Positions 55,519 to 64,000 of a DNA stretch of 64,000 nucleotides are shown here, piece by piece; within the stretch, counting starts at the first letter, position 1, and each line of letters begins with the position of its first letter. The position numbers and the translations under genes are program-made. The notes beneath the pieces were generated by a model. That model worked only from the letters and a program-made list of their open reading frames with translations. It ran no database searches and was not told the origin of the DNA. Source of the stretch: Bifidobacterium sp. (GTDB lineage: Bacteria; Actinomycetota; Actinomycetes; Actinomycetales; Bifidobacteriaceae); the NCBI GenBank assembly GCA_022640915.1, contig JALCCT010000001.1, positions 225,211-289,210 on the forward strand. Reading direction: 5' to 3'.

Positions 55519-58230
55519 CTAGCGCCGCGTGCGTAGATCATTGGCGCTGCGCAGCACCATGGGATCCGCAAACTGCGCCGGATCCACGTCCAATTGCGAT
55601 GTCACGTGCCATGTTACGGACTCACCAGGCAGCAGAGTTACCATGCCGCCGTCGATCGTAGCGCTCGGATCGACCTTGTCCACCATGCAGAACACGTCAC
55701 GTGCATATGCTTTGGCAGTGATCTCAATATCGTATCCGCCCGTCGTTCTGACAACGCTGGCATCAAGCGGGTCGCCGTCCAGCCGCTGGTCCACGACCTC
55801 TGCGCCGTTGTAAATTGCGCGGGAGAATGCACCGTCACTCGCCACGGCGACGATAATTTCATCGGCTGGGCAACGCAGCGACGCAACATCATCCGGAAGC
55901 GTAAAGGTGGCATGGCCTGGCCCCGTCAAATCGGCATGGAACTCGCAGGAGGCGAGCGTTTCGCCGGCAAGCGTTCTGCGTTCGACACTCCAGCTGCCCT
56001 GCCATGCCGCATTGGTGTCGTTAGCTACAATCAGCGCCAAGCTGTCACAGGCGGGACGCATGCCCTCCCAGCTCAGATCCTGCCAAGACTTTGCGGAAAT
56101 GCGCGGCTGGATCGTGGCGAATCGGGGGGCGAAGAAATCACGCGAGGCATACCACAAGGGTTTGCGTCGACCGTCATAGTCCACTGCCGCCCAAGAGACA
56201 ACAGGCCAGTCGTCGTTGAGCTGCCAGATGAGCACGCCGGCGTTGGTTGGTTCCAGCGAGCGCATATGCTCGATGCCGAAGCGCACGGCCTGCGCCTGCT
56301 GCAATTGGCAGGCCCAATGCCAGTCTTCCGTATTCGGCCAGGAATCGGTGGGTATCAGCCAGCTTCGCGTGCCATCCGGGTTGTAACTTACATCGTCGAT
56401 ATGGCCCGGCGTCAGGTGCGATCTCATGCCCCGGGCAAGTTTGTAGTTGCCCCCTGAGGCCTTCTGATGCATGAGCATCTGCTTGCCAAAAGGTTCAATG
56501 GGCTCGTCATGTACTACACGCGTAAGCGTGCTCCAGGCAGGCGGTGCCTGATAGCCGAATTCATCAGCGAAACGCGGCGTGTAATCAGTGAACTTGCGGT
56601 AATCAACACGGTTCCACACGTCCCAGATGTGCATGGTGCCATCAACATCTTTGTTCGCATCCACGAATTTTGTAAAGCTCATCGGCGAGCTCGGCAGATA
56701 AACGCGCGTAGCATCCAGCTCGGCGAGTAGTTGGGGGAACAATTCGGAATAATAGTAATCGCCCCACGGTTTTTCGCCGTATCCATACACATTCGCTGGT
56801 CGGTCGTCGTCGCGCAGAGCCTGCTTAAACCCGGCCCATTCCGAGTAGGCGACATAGTTCTCGTTCGACCCGTTCCACACCACTAGGCTCGGATGCGAGG
56901 AGAGCCGAGCGATATGCTCGCGCGCTTCAGCTTCGATTTCAGCTTTGGTCTCGGCATCTTCTGGATAGGCACCGCATGCAAGCGTGAAATCCTGCCAAAC
57001 CATAACGCCCATCCGGTCGGCGAGTTCATAGAATTCATCTGATTCGTAAATGCCGCCTCCCCAGACGCGCACCATATTCGAGTTCGATTCCACGAGATCC
57101 GCGAATCTGCGACTGTAACATTCCTGGTCTGCACGAGACAACAATGCATCCATTGGCACCCAGTTGTAGCCATGCGCATGCACGGCCACATCGTTCACGT
57201 AAATCTGGAACGGACGCCCAGTGTCATCCGCGCGCGTGTCGACGTGCACGGTACGGAAACCGACTTCTCCTTGCCACACGGCCACGGGGCCATGATCCGC
57301 CTCGCCTCCGAGTGAGATACGGACGTCATAAAGCGGCTGCTCGCCATACCCGCGCGGCCACCACAGCTTGACCTGCGGGATATTCGCCGTCAGGACCGTA
57401 GACTTTCTGCCCTGCGCCACTTCGCCGTCAATCACAATCGAGCTATCCGCTACATTGTCTAAGCCTTTGCCCGAAACGCTTAAACGGACCGGAACGGGCT
57501 GCGCGCCCGCGTGCGCATCAGGACTGTCCATGATGCGCCCCTCGCCGGCACGTTCGATCTCAACCGTTGCAGTAAGCACGCCAGTGCCATTCGCAAGCAC
57601 GTCCACCAATGGCCGGACGGAGACTACACGCGCGCCGGACCATGAGTCAATGCCGATCGGTCGCCAGATTCCAGCGTTCGCCGCGTCGATACCCCAGTCC
57701 CAACCGAATTGGTATGAGGGTTTGCGCAGCTGGTTGAAGGCGTGGTGCTCGGTATGAGGATAGTATCCGATCTCCTGTTCGCGCCGGTCTGATTCACGCA
57801 CTGACGAGGCAAACGTCACCGTCAATGTGTTGCGGCCGTCATGGAGCATCGGCCTTACGTCCCAGCGATAGGATCGGTAGTCGTTCTTCACGTTCCCTAT
57901 CAGGCGACCGTTGATTGACAACGCCGCGACCGTGTCGAGTCCGTAGGCCACGAGATCGTGACGGCTTTGACCGTTCGCATGCCATTCGAAATCGCAGCTG
58001 AACTGCCAGTCCACATCGCCAATCCACTGCTGGTGGCGCTCCTGATCCCCATCGAAGGGATCCGGAATCAGCCCAGCGTTGACTAAGTCGAGCGTGACCT
58101 CACCCGGAACAGTGGACGGAATACCTGCAGCGATCTGCTCCTGCAACTCGACAGGTGCGACCTGCGGATTCAGTGCCTTAACTGACCAGCCGTCCGCGAT
58201 GGGCGTGAAGGTGGAGGGAACGTGAGTCAT
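55519..58230 (-). CDS. GH2 beta-mannosidase
   Basis: 903 aa from ATG 58230 (GAGGAGC box; the frame is open further up without family sequence). Domain order is the GH2 mannosidase type: sugar-binding domain (20-200), Ig-like domain (205-330), TIM barrel (335-660), C-terminal beta domains. The acid/base is Glu457 in VVWNGSNEN and the nucleophile Glu557 in ADEFGYQ. It releases mannose from the non-reducing end of beta-mannosides and has no signal peptide. It follows the transporter genes on the same strand. Confidence 0.93.
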   Translation of the reverse strand: MTHVPSTFTPIADGWSVKALNPQVAPVELQEQIAAGIPSTVPGEVTLDLVNAGLIPDPFDGDQERHQQWIGDVDWQFSCDFEWHANGQSRHDLVAYGLDTVAALSINGRLIGNVKNDYRSYRWDVRPMLHDGRNTLTVTFASSVRESDRREQEIGYYPHTEHHAFNQLRKPSYQFGWDWGIDAANAGIWRPIGIDSWSGARVVSVRPLVDVLANGTGVLTATVEIERAGEGRIMDSPDAHAGAQPVPVRLSVSGKGLDNVADSSIVIDGEVAQGRKSTVLTANIPQVKLWWPRGYGEQPLYDVRISLGGEADHGPVAVWQGEVGFRTVHVDTRADDTGRPFQIYVNDVAVHAHGYNWVPMDALLSRADQECYSRRFADLVESNSNMVRVWGGGIYESDEFYELADRMGVMVWQDFTLACGAYPEDAETKAEIEAEAREHIARLSSHPSLVVWNGSNENYVAYSEWAGFKQALRDDDRPANVYGYGEKPWGDYYYSELFPQLLAELDATRVYLPSSPMSFTKFVDANKDVDGTMHIWDVWNRVDYRKFTDYTPRFADEFGYQAPPAWSTLTRVVHDEPIEPFGKQMLMHQKASGGNYKLARGMRSHLTPGHIDDVSYNPDGTRSWLIPTDSWPNTEDWHWACQLQQAQAVRFGIEHMRSLEPTNAGVLIWQLNDDWPVVSWAAVDYDGRRKPLWYASRDFFAPRFATIQPRISAKSWQDLSWEGMRPACDSLALIVANDTNAAWQGSWSVERRTLAGETLASCEFHADLTGPGHATFTLPDDVASLRCPADEIIVAVASDGAFSRAIYNGAEVVDQRLDGDPLDASVVRTTGGYDIEITAKAYARDVFCMVDKVDPSATIDGGMVTLLPGESVTWHVTSQLDVDPAQFADPMVLRSANDLRTRR

Positions 58231-58345
58231 AAAATGCTCCTCATATGAATTGTTGCCGATAGCGCGGCATTCGGCTTTCTGCCGCCATGGCTGCAGAAAG
58301 CTTGACAGTGCGGATAGGTCCGATCTAAAGACTGCGCAGTTCAGG

Positions 58346-59242
58346 TCACTCCTTGACCGATCCTGCGGCAATGCCGTTATAAATCTGCTTTTGGAAAATG
58401 AGGAAGAGAATCAGCATCGGCAGCAGCGTGATGATGACGCCCGCGCAGATCAGGTTGTATTTGCTGCCCATCGGGCCGGTGAAGGAGTACAGCGCGATAG
58501 CGATAGTTTTCAGGCTTGAATCCTGCAAATAAAGATTCGATGCATAGTATTCGTTGTAGACGCCGACGCCTTTCAGAATCATGCAGGTGACAATGGCAGG
58601 CTTGAGCAACGGCAGCAAGATACGCGCATAAATGGTGAAGTACGACGCCCCATCAACAATGGCTGACTCGTCCAACGAAGTAGGAATGTTCTCAAAATAC
58701 TGGATGAACACATAAATCGAGATAACGTCGGTGCCGCACATCATGATGATGTAGCCCCACATCGTGTTCACGGCGTTCAGGTTCACCATGATCTTGTACA
58801 ATGCAACCTGCATCGCCACGCCAGGCAAGAGTGCCGCAACCGTGAACATACTGCGGATGAAGGCGTTGCCCGGGAAAGTGAAACGGCTGAGCACATAGGC
58901 CAGTTGCGTTCCGATCAGCGTGGTGACAACAAGCACAATCACCAGTATGAACACCGAGTTGCGGAATGCAACCGCCATGTTGCTAGTGGTAAAAGCTTCG
59001 ATATAGTTCTCGAAATTGAACCAGTTTCTCGGCATCTGCATGACGTTGGTAGACTGATATTCTTCACTCGTTTTCGCCGCCGTCACGAAGCAAGTGACCA
59101 ACGGCAGGAGCATCCAGAATGCTATGAAGACGAGAGTAACGTATTTAAGCGCTACAAAAATGCCGTTCTTCGCAGTATACCAAGGGGATGCTGTCCGCTT
59201 AGCTTCACGCGCCTTGATCTGTGCCAATGTATCAGTCATCAC
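58346..59242 (-). CDS. Sugar ABC transporter permease (MalG-type)
   Basis: 298 aa, six spans, with the cytoplasmic EAA loop ESAIVDGASYFTIYARILLPLLKPA. It is one of the two permeases of the manno-oligosaccharide importer. The ATG overlaps the stop of the other permease as ATGA. No ATPase gene lies here; as in many bifidobacterial sugar importers, a shared MsmK-like ATPase would have to be encoded elsewhere. Confidence 0.93.
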   Translation of the reverse strand: MMTDTLAQIKAREAKRTASPWYTAKNGIFVALKYVTLVFIAFWMLLPLVTCFVTAAKTSEEYQSTNVMQMPRNWFNFENYIEAFTTSNMAVAFRNSVFILVIVLVVTTLIGTQLAYVLSRFTFPGNAFIRSMFTVAALLPGVAMQVALYKIMVNLNAVNTMWGYIIMMCGTDVISIYVFIQYFENIPTSLDESAIVDGASYFTIYARILLPLLKPAIVTCMILKGVGVYNEYYASNLYLQDSSLKTIAIALYSFTGPMGSKYNLICAGVIITLLPMLILFLIFQKQIYNGIAAGSVKE

Positions 59243-60351
59243 GCCACCGTCTTTTCGCCTTGGTTCGGCAGATTGTTCAAAGGATTACCGACTGCGCTGC
59301 TCGCTGGATTATGCGATGGGCCATTGCGGAAGATAGGAGCCGCTTTCTTTGTCATTTTGCGACGCTGGCGCTCGATCTTACGCGCCCGCTTCCTCGCGGC
59401 CTCAGTACCATCGTCGGCACCCCTGAATACGTACTTGAAGAACAGCTGCTGCAACAATGCAACAATCAAAATAATAACGAGCAGCACTATAGCCATCGCT
59501 GAGGCTAGCCCGACCTTTTGATTGATATGCGCCAGCCGATCCATAAGCACGAAGATTGTCGCTGTCCCATTCGCGCCGGTCGTTATCACAAACGGACCTT
59601 CGAAGGCGGTGAGCGAACCAGTGATCGAAAGAATGACATTCAGCACCAGAATCGTGCGAATCCCGGGAAGAATGATGTGTCGGAACTGCTGGAACTTATT
59701 CGCTCCATCGATTTCCGCCGCCTCATAAAGCGAGGAATCGATGGACATGATCGAGCCAATGAAAAGGATAACTGCTTGTCCGAGGTTGCGCCACACCGAA
59801 GAACCGACTAACGACCAATTGTTTACTGCCTGATCCCTGAGCCAATAGGGAAGCTGATCCAATTGGAAACCACACCATTGCAAAACGGTGTCAAAAACGA
59901 ACCCGCGGGTGTAGAAGAATTTGAAGATAAAGCCGACTGCAATGCCGTTGATCAGGTACGGGAAGAAGTAAATGGCCTTGAACGCATTGCCGCCGCGCAC
60001 CTTGAATGCCAACACTGATGAAAGATACAGCGCAAGCAGCACTTGCAAAATGGCGCCGACCATATAATACAGGCTGAGCTTGAGTGAAGAGAGCGTATCC
60101 GGTCGGCTGAACACGTCGACGTAATTCTGAAATCCCACCCACCTGCGCGCACCGATGTACTTCATTTTGAAGAAACTGTAGCCTACCATGCTGGCAAAGG
60201 GAAGGTAAGTAAATACAACAAGCAGCGTGACAGGAATTGCACTGAACGCCGTGACGATTCCGGCCTTGCGCCAGTTCCTCGGCAGCTTGTTGACCGGTAT
60301 CTCGCCGGTACCGTACCTCGATACGGCTGAATCGCTTGTGGCAGCAGTCAT
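59239..60351 (-). CDS. Sugar ABC transporter permease (MalF-type)
   Basis: 370 aa, six spans, with the EAA loop EAAEIDGANKFQQFRHIILPGIR. The C-terminus carries an unusually long basic cytoplasmic tail (about 325-370, RKRARKIERQRRKMTKK). It pairs with the MalG-type gene. A ribosome binding site AGGGAG precedes ATG 60351. Confidence 0.93.
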   Translation of the reverse strand: MTAATSDSAVSRYGTGEIPVNKLPRNWRKAGIVTAFSAIPVTLLVVFTYLPFASMVGYSFFKMKYIGARRWVGFQNYVDVFSRPDTLSSLKLSLYYMVGAILQVLLALYLSSVLAFKVRGGNAFKAIYFFPYLINGIAVGFIFKFFYTRGFVFDTVLQWCGFQLDQLPYWLRDQAVNNWSLVGSSVWRNLGQAVILFIGSIMSIDSSLYEAAEIDGANKFQQFRHIILPGIRTILVLNVILSITGSLTAFEGPFVITTGANGTATIFVLMDRLAHINQKVGLASAMAIVLLVIILIVALLQQLFFKYVFRGADDGTEAARKRARKIERQRRKMTKKAAPIFRNGPSHNPASSAVGNPLNNLPNQGEKTVA

Positions 60352-60460
60352 TGTCTCTCCCTTTGCGGGTGTTGTGTGTTCTGCATTCTGCTTTCACTGT
60401 GTCATGTCAGCAGTGCAGCAAGATGTGTACTTTACTCATACCAATGAGCCGAGTAAAACG

Positions 60461-60520
60461 CTCGTTGCGGATACCAGCGGATGCGACCTGAGGAGCCGTA
60501 TCGTCGGCATCCGCAACGAG
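60461..60520 (-). terminator. Hairpin between binding-protein and permease genes
   Basis: A 12-bp perfect stem (60461-60472 CTCGTTGCGGAT with 60509-60520) encloses a 36-nt loop. It has no T run. In this position such hairpins stabilise the upstream binding-protein mRNA or reduce read-through, giving more binding protein than permease. Confidence 0.55.
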
Positions 60521-60554
60521 GGAATTTCCTATGGCTTGTCGCTAGCGTGACAAA

Positions 60555-61949
60555 TCACTTGGCGACAGTTGTGTACTTAACGTCCACTCCTTCTGTCTTA
60601 AGAGCGGAATTCCACTTCTCGTTCCAGCTCTTCATAATGTCGTCATAGGACTTGCTGCCGGTGGCCGCCGCCTCAACTATCGACTGGACTCGAGAATCAC
60701 CGCCTGTATTGATGGCGAGTTCGGAATCGCTGTTCAGATCGTTGAAGAGATCTTCTTCACCTTTGGCTGCCGGCTCATCCTCAAGGAACTTCACATCTTT
60801 GAAGTCCCCGTACAGCTCAGGCAGACGAGTATCAGATTTTGCCACGGAAACGCCGCCCTCGTTATATGCGAAGTTAGACTTCTCAGTCAGCCACTTGACA
60901 AAAATCATAGAAGCTTCTTGATTGTCCTTAGAAACCTTCTTGTTAATGCCATACGAGTAGTCTGCCGCGGAAGACGTGTATTGCTTGCCGTCCACTGAAA
61001 TCGGGAAGGGCATATATGCGACATCATCAGGATGGTCACCGGCGGCCTTCATCTGCGAGACAGCCCAAGATCCAAGCACCATAGTGCCGATCTTGCCACT
61101 ATTCATCTGTGTCTTGCTGCCTTCCCAATCAGTTGTGGAGTAATCATCCTCGGTCAGCTTGCCTGCAACGGCGTCATAGAGAATCTTGTACACGTTATAA
61201 GCATGAGTACCGTCACCAGGATTCGCGAAGGGATCCTTGGTATGCAGCAGCTCCTGAGACATATATTTATTATCGCCAGTCGCGGTGCCGCCGATATACT
61301 GATCCCAGGCGCCCATCGTCCAACCAGCTGCATAGTTGGTATACAGTGGAGTGGCATCGGTCTTCGATTTGATCGCCTTCAACGCGTTGATAAACTCCTC
61401 AGGGGTCTTCGGCAACTCTGTAATACCCGCCTTGGCGAAAACGGCCTTGTTGTATACGATGCCGACAGCTGCTCCAGTACTCGGAACACCATATACGTTG
61501 CCGCCATATTCTTGAGCATGAACGTACTTGATCTCCTTGTCCATATCTGAAGTACTGCCATAGGGTAGGAAGTACGTACTCAGATCAGAACGATCCACAG
61601 CCGGGATGAGCATGATGTCCCCCCAGTCGTTGCCCTGGAGGCGAGTGAGTGAATCCTTAGCATAATCGGCGTCAGTCTGGATTTCGACTTTGATATTCGG
61701 ATACATCTTATTGAATTCGGCCACATACTGTTTCCACGACGTTCCTGGGTAGGAAGCTTGGGCCATATCAGTTCGGTTCGAGAAAACCTTGATAGACGCT
61801 TTCAAGTCTTTCCCGGTTTTGCCCAGCTCGATGCTGGGATAGCTGAGATCTGTGGCTGCGCCGGATGAACCGCTGCCTCCGCACGCTGCCAGTCCGATGA
61901 CACACGCGCCGGCGACAGCAGCCGCGGCGATTTTCTTCAACGACATCAT
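60555..61949 (-). CDS. Extracellular sugar-binding lipoprotein (cluster B type)
   Basis: 464 aa. A signal peptide ends in LAAC (lipobox, Cys23) followed by a Gly/Ser linker, so it is anchored in the outer leaflet. The mature part has the extracellular solute-binding fold (YVAEFNKMYPNIKVEIQT, GVPSTGAAVGIVYNKAVFAKAG, MVLGSWAVSQM). It should capture beta-manno-oligosaccharides, judging from the GH2 and GH26 in the cluster. First gene of the operon. Confidence 0.92.
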   Translation of the reverse strand: MMSLKKIAAAAVAGACVIGLAACGGSGSSGAATDLSYPSIELGKTGKDLKASIKVFSNRTDMAQASYPGTSWKQYVAEFNKMYPNIKVEIQTDADYAKDSLTRLQGNDWGDIMLIPAVDRSDLSTYFLPYGSTSDMDKEIKYVHAQEYGGNVYGVPSTGAAVGIVYNKAVFAKAGITELPKTPEEFINALKAIKSKTDATPLYTNYAAGWTMGAWDQYIGGTATGDNKYMSQELLHTKDPFANPGDGTHAYNVYKILYDAVAGKLTEDDYSTTDWEGSKTQMNSGKIGTMVLGSWAVSQMKAAGDHPDDVAYMPFPISVDGKQYTSSAADYSYGINKKVSKDNQEASMIFVKWLTEKSNFAYNEGGVSVAKSDTRLPELYGDFKDVKFLEDEPAAKGEEDLFNDLNSDSELAINTGGDSRVQSIVEAAATGSKSYDDIMKSWNEKWNSALKTEGVDVKYTTVAK

Positions 61950-62103
61950 GTTCTTTTCTCCTCACGTCATTTGCAGACAATGATGGGAAAGAGGACTTCC
62001 TTGATCCTCTTTCTGGCCGCGGATTTCGCTTTCTCGGCGGGTTCGTTGGCTCTCCCCCGTTTTGAACCGTCGATCTTCGCCGGTCCTCAACGCGATTACT
62101 TGC

Positions 62104-62142
62104 ACGATAACATACATCAGGAGAGTTTGTCAACCGGTTAAG
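62104..62142 (-). promoter_or_regulatory. Promoter and LacI-type operator of the mannoside operon
   Basis: On the minus strand the -35 TTGACA (62128-62133) is 18 bp from the -10 TATCGT (62104-62109). A LacI-type palindrome (TTAACCGGTTGA; core AACCGGTT at 62132-62139) overlaps the -35, so repressor binding would block polymerase directly. Confidence 0.75.
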
Positions 62143-62734
62143 TTGCGCGGGTCGAATTGAACTCGATTTTGTTTACCTTCTTTCGTCAGAACCAAGAGCG
62201 ATCATATGTATCTGGCCGTCAGAAAAACCTAACTTCAGATCGCTAATGGCGATTCTTTCTTCGACGTATCCACGTCCGAACAAGCTTTCCAGCTGCCCGG
62301 TCAGCCCCTTCGACTAAAAAGCTACGACCGGTAATACGCGTTACAATCGCTGATTCCTCAACAAAACCAAGCTTATATACAATCTTTGCAGAGCGCACAA
62401 CGACGTCTGGCCAAGCATCTATCTATGGCTGTGCCCTGTCAGAGACAGTCATGCGCAACCAAGCCCGCACTCAAGACCATCTGCAATTCATCGACAATCC
62501 ACCAAGAGATTAATCTGCGCTAATTTCGACTACAATAACTTAAGCGGTTATGTTTCAAATGTGCGATAACACCAAAAGTGTCGCTGGCCCCCGTCGCACA
62601 ACCAGCGCATTCCTCCACGTATAAGATGACATAGCCACCCAACGAAAGTGGATCGAATAATTCTACACATACTAGATTGGGGTTTGAGTTTCGGCCATCA
62701 AGACCGTATGTAATCGCCAAAAGAAGAGGTAACG
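62143..62734. other. AT-rich intergenic region
   Basis: About 590 bp with no convincing gene, RNA or long repeat. It holds the promoter of the GntR pseudogene near its right end. Confidence 0.4.
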
Positions 62735-63115
62735 ATGAATGGGCATCTTCGTATCGAGTCGCTTGGCGGACGAATTGCTGCGGATCTGCGCTCGGTAATC
62801 ATCCGCGGAGAACTTGCGAAGGGCCAACGCATTGTCGAAACCGAGATAGCCGAACATTATGGCGTGAGTCGGGGGGTCGGTGCGCGATGCGATGCGGCTA
62901 CTAGCCAACGAAGGCCTTGTGACGCGTGGACGGCAAAGCTGCATAGTCTCCGGACTGACGCAGAAAGATGTGCGAGATATGTACGAAGTGCGCGTATGCT
63001 TCGAGGAACTGGCAGTGACGCATATCGTCAAGTGCCCACAGGAGACATCATGGGCAGGAATGCAAAATGCCGGCAGGGGAATTCGAATCCAAGCACGAAC
63101 GGGTTCATCCATATT
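62735..63115 (+). pseudogene. GntR/FadR-type regulator, frameshifted and truncated
   Basis: ATG 62735 has a GAAGAGG box. The winged helix starts normally (LGGRIAADLRSVIIRGELAKG, IVETEIAEHYGVSRG). At a run of six G (62871-62876) one extra base shifts the frame, and the family sequence goes on in another frame as VRDAMRLLANEGLVTRGR, then MYEVRVCFEELAVTHIVKC. The FCD ligand domain breaks off soon after, so repairing the G run alone would not restore a whole gene. Confidence 0.78.
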
Positions 63116-63169
63116 CATAAACTCCCGATACCCGCTCAGCTACACTGCAAAGGCCTATTCCAGCTTTGC

Positions 63170-63559
63170 TCAATCGCCCTGTACGACATTTCGATCAGCG
63201 AACACCTTCCGCGCGACGTTTACGGCGTTGATGGCTCTGGGAAATCCGACGTAGGGAACGCATTGAAGGATTGCTTCCACCACTTGCTCCTCGCTGATTC
63301 CCACATGCAAGGCGCCGTTAATATGGACGGTGAGCTCAGGAACCGCATCCCCCTGGGTGACGAGACTCCCCAATGTCACAAGCTCTCGCTGCATAGGGTC
63401 AAGCTGCGGTCGTGTATAGATATCGCCGAACGCAAACTCCACCACCCACCTGCCCAGATCGGGCGCTATGTCTTTCAGTGAATCCACTACGGCCTGCCCA
63501 TCGGCACCGTCAATAGAGGCCAGCGCTTCCGATCCTGCCTCAAATCTCGATTTCGTCAT
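63170..63559 (-). CDS. Carboxymuconolactone decarboxylase (CMD)/AhpD-like protein
   Basis: 129 aa from ATG 63559, with ATG 63574 as an alternative. The sequence follows the gamma-CMD pattern: RELVTLGSLVTQGDAVPELTVHINGALHVGISEEQVVEAILQC, with Cys and His of the site but a single Cys instead of AhpD CxxC. Such small alpha-helical proteins are often redox or detoxification factors under MerR control. Divergent from the MerR gene, 94 bp apart. Confidence 0.85.
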   Translation of the reverse strand: MTKSRFEAGSEALASIDGADGQAVVDSLKDIAPDLGRWVVEFAFGDIYTRPQLDPMQRELVTLGSLVTQGDAVPELTVHINGALHVGISEEQVVEAILQCVPYVGFPRAINAVNVARKVFADRNVVQGD

Positions 63560-63610
63560 ACTCATCCCCATCATCTTTTTCTATCTAGACCGACACCACA
63601 CAGCGTAAAG

Positions 63611-63628
63611 TATGAACCACGGTTCATA
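63611..63628. promoter_or_regulatory. MerR-type operator palindrome
   Basis: TATGAACC-AC-GGTTCATA, a perfect 8+2+8 palindrome between the divergent CMD and MerR genes. MerR-family regulators bind such sites in the promoter spacer and activate the divergent gene. Confidence 0.7.
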
Positions 63629-63653
63629 GCAAGCTGCACGGGAAGGGAGATTC

Positions 63654-64000
63654 ATGCTCATCAGCGAGGTGTCAGAAAAGACCGGCCTGCCAATCTCCAC
63701 GCTGCGCTACTACGAGCGGCGAGGAATACTCCAACCACATAAAAACGACTCAGGGTATCGATGCTATTCCGACCACGACTTGGCCTGGATCGAGTTCGTG
63801 CAGCGACTTCTCCAGATCGGAATGCCTTTACACCAAGTCGAGGAATACTCACGGCTTCGTCAACAAGGCGATACGACGATACCCGACAGGCTGAAACTGC
63901 TACACCAACAGAAAACCCTGCTTGCACAGCAACAGGCGAAAATCGCAACGGAAATAGCATTCCTCGATCGAAAAATCAGTACCTATGACACGATGTTGGA
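63654..64000 (+). CDS. MerR-family transcriptional regulator, partial (3' end outside window)
   Basis: 115 residues are visible from ATG 63654 (GGAAGGGAG box). The winged HTH is LISEVSEKTGLPISTLRYYERRGIL, followed by the family wing (YRCYSDHDLAWIEFVQRLLQIGM) and the start of the dimerisation helix. The YYE motif and the HTH class are of the YyaN/HspR-like soft-signal MerR group, without visible metal-binding cysteines so far. The frame is open at the window end. Confidence 0.93.
   Translation, partial: MLISEVSEKTGLPISTLRYYERRGILQPHKNDSGYRCYSDHDLAWIEFVQRLLQIGMPLHQVEEYSRLRQQGDTTIPDRLKLLHQQKTLLAQQQAKIATEIAFLDRKISTYDTML

Noticed and set aside
55519..58371. Longer form of the beta-mannosidase
   Set aside because: The extra 47 codons overlap the permease 3' end, while ATG 58230 has a strong GAGGAGC box.

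Overview
The window is about 64 kb of fairly GC-rich DNA that looks like a Bifidobacterium chromosome or a very close actinobacterial relative. The evidence is a UDP-galactofuranose cell-surface glycan cluster, an actinobacterial GuaB1-type GMP reductase, a dense set of glycoside hydrolases paired with sugar ABC importers and LacI control, DUF4173, YesL-like and Nramp genes, and typical tRNAs. The species cannot be fixed from this window. There is no rRNA operon, CRISPR array or replication origin.

Region 1 (1-17.2 kb) is a surface-polysaccharide locus. It holds UDP-galactopyranose mutase (glf), an LtaS-like phosphoglycerol transferase, two large GlfT2-like galactofuranosyltransferases, a Wzm/Wzt-type ABC exporter, an SDR / TarI-like cytidylyltransferase / LicD module, a multi-spanning GT-C-like membrane protein and a polyprenyl-phosphate GT2. 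Together they fit synthesis, export and phospho-decoration of a galactofuranan, plausibly the glycerophosphate-bearing lipoglycan known from bifidobacteria. A decayed glycosyltransferase and a decayed ricin-type lectin gene lie in or next to the locus.

Region 2 (17.2-27.1 kb) is mostly core: tRNA-Ser(GGA), two DJ-1/PfpI proteins, a DtxR/MntR-type regulator with an MntH manganese transporter nearby, an FtsX-like permease paired with an ABC ATPase that has lost its Walker A motif, GuaB1, and tRNA-Ala(CGC).

Region 3 (27.1-35.2 kb) is an integrated island in the 3' end of tRNA-Ala. It is bounded by matching att cores and carries paired putative integrase arm sites. It contains a tyrosine integrase, a membrane protein of unknown function, a DUF4190 protein, an XRE-RhuM-ImmA operon, a second XRE gene, a coiled-coil membrane protein, a truncated excisionase-like gene and a broken IS256-family element. 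Two cargo genes are each followed by a degenerate copy of the preceding gene's 3' tail.

Region 4 (35.2-51.3 kb) starts with a BcsA-like processive glycan synthase that has a STAS domain where PilZ is usually found. It sits with two export-targeted GH26-like proteins and looks like an undescribed exopolysaccharide system. Then come a DUF4173 protein, an aldo/keto reductase, a TetR regulator with a YdcZ-type DMT transporter, a GH3 glycosidase and a heterodimeric ABC exporter.

Region 5 (51.5-64 kb) has a membrane protein with a YesL-like partner. It then has a complete manno-oligosaccharide system: a lipoprotein binding protein, two permeases, cytoplasmic GH2 beta-mannosidase, cytoplasmic GH26 mannanase and a LacI repressor with a plausible operator over the promoter. 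A frameshifted GntR gene, a carboxymuconolactone-decarboxylase-like gene and a divergent MerR gene close the window.
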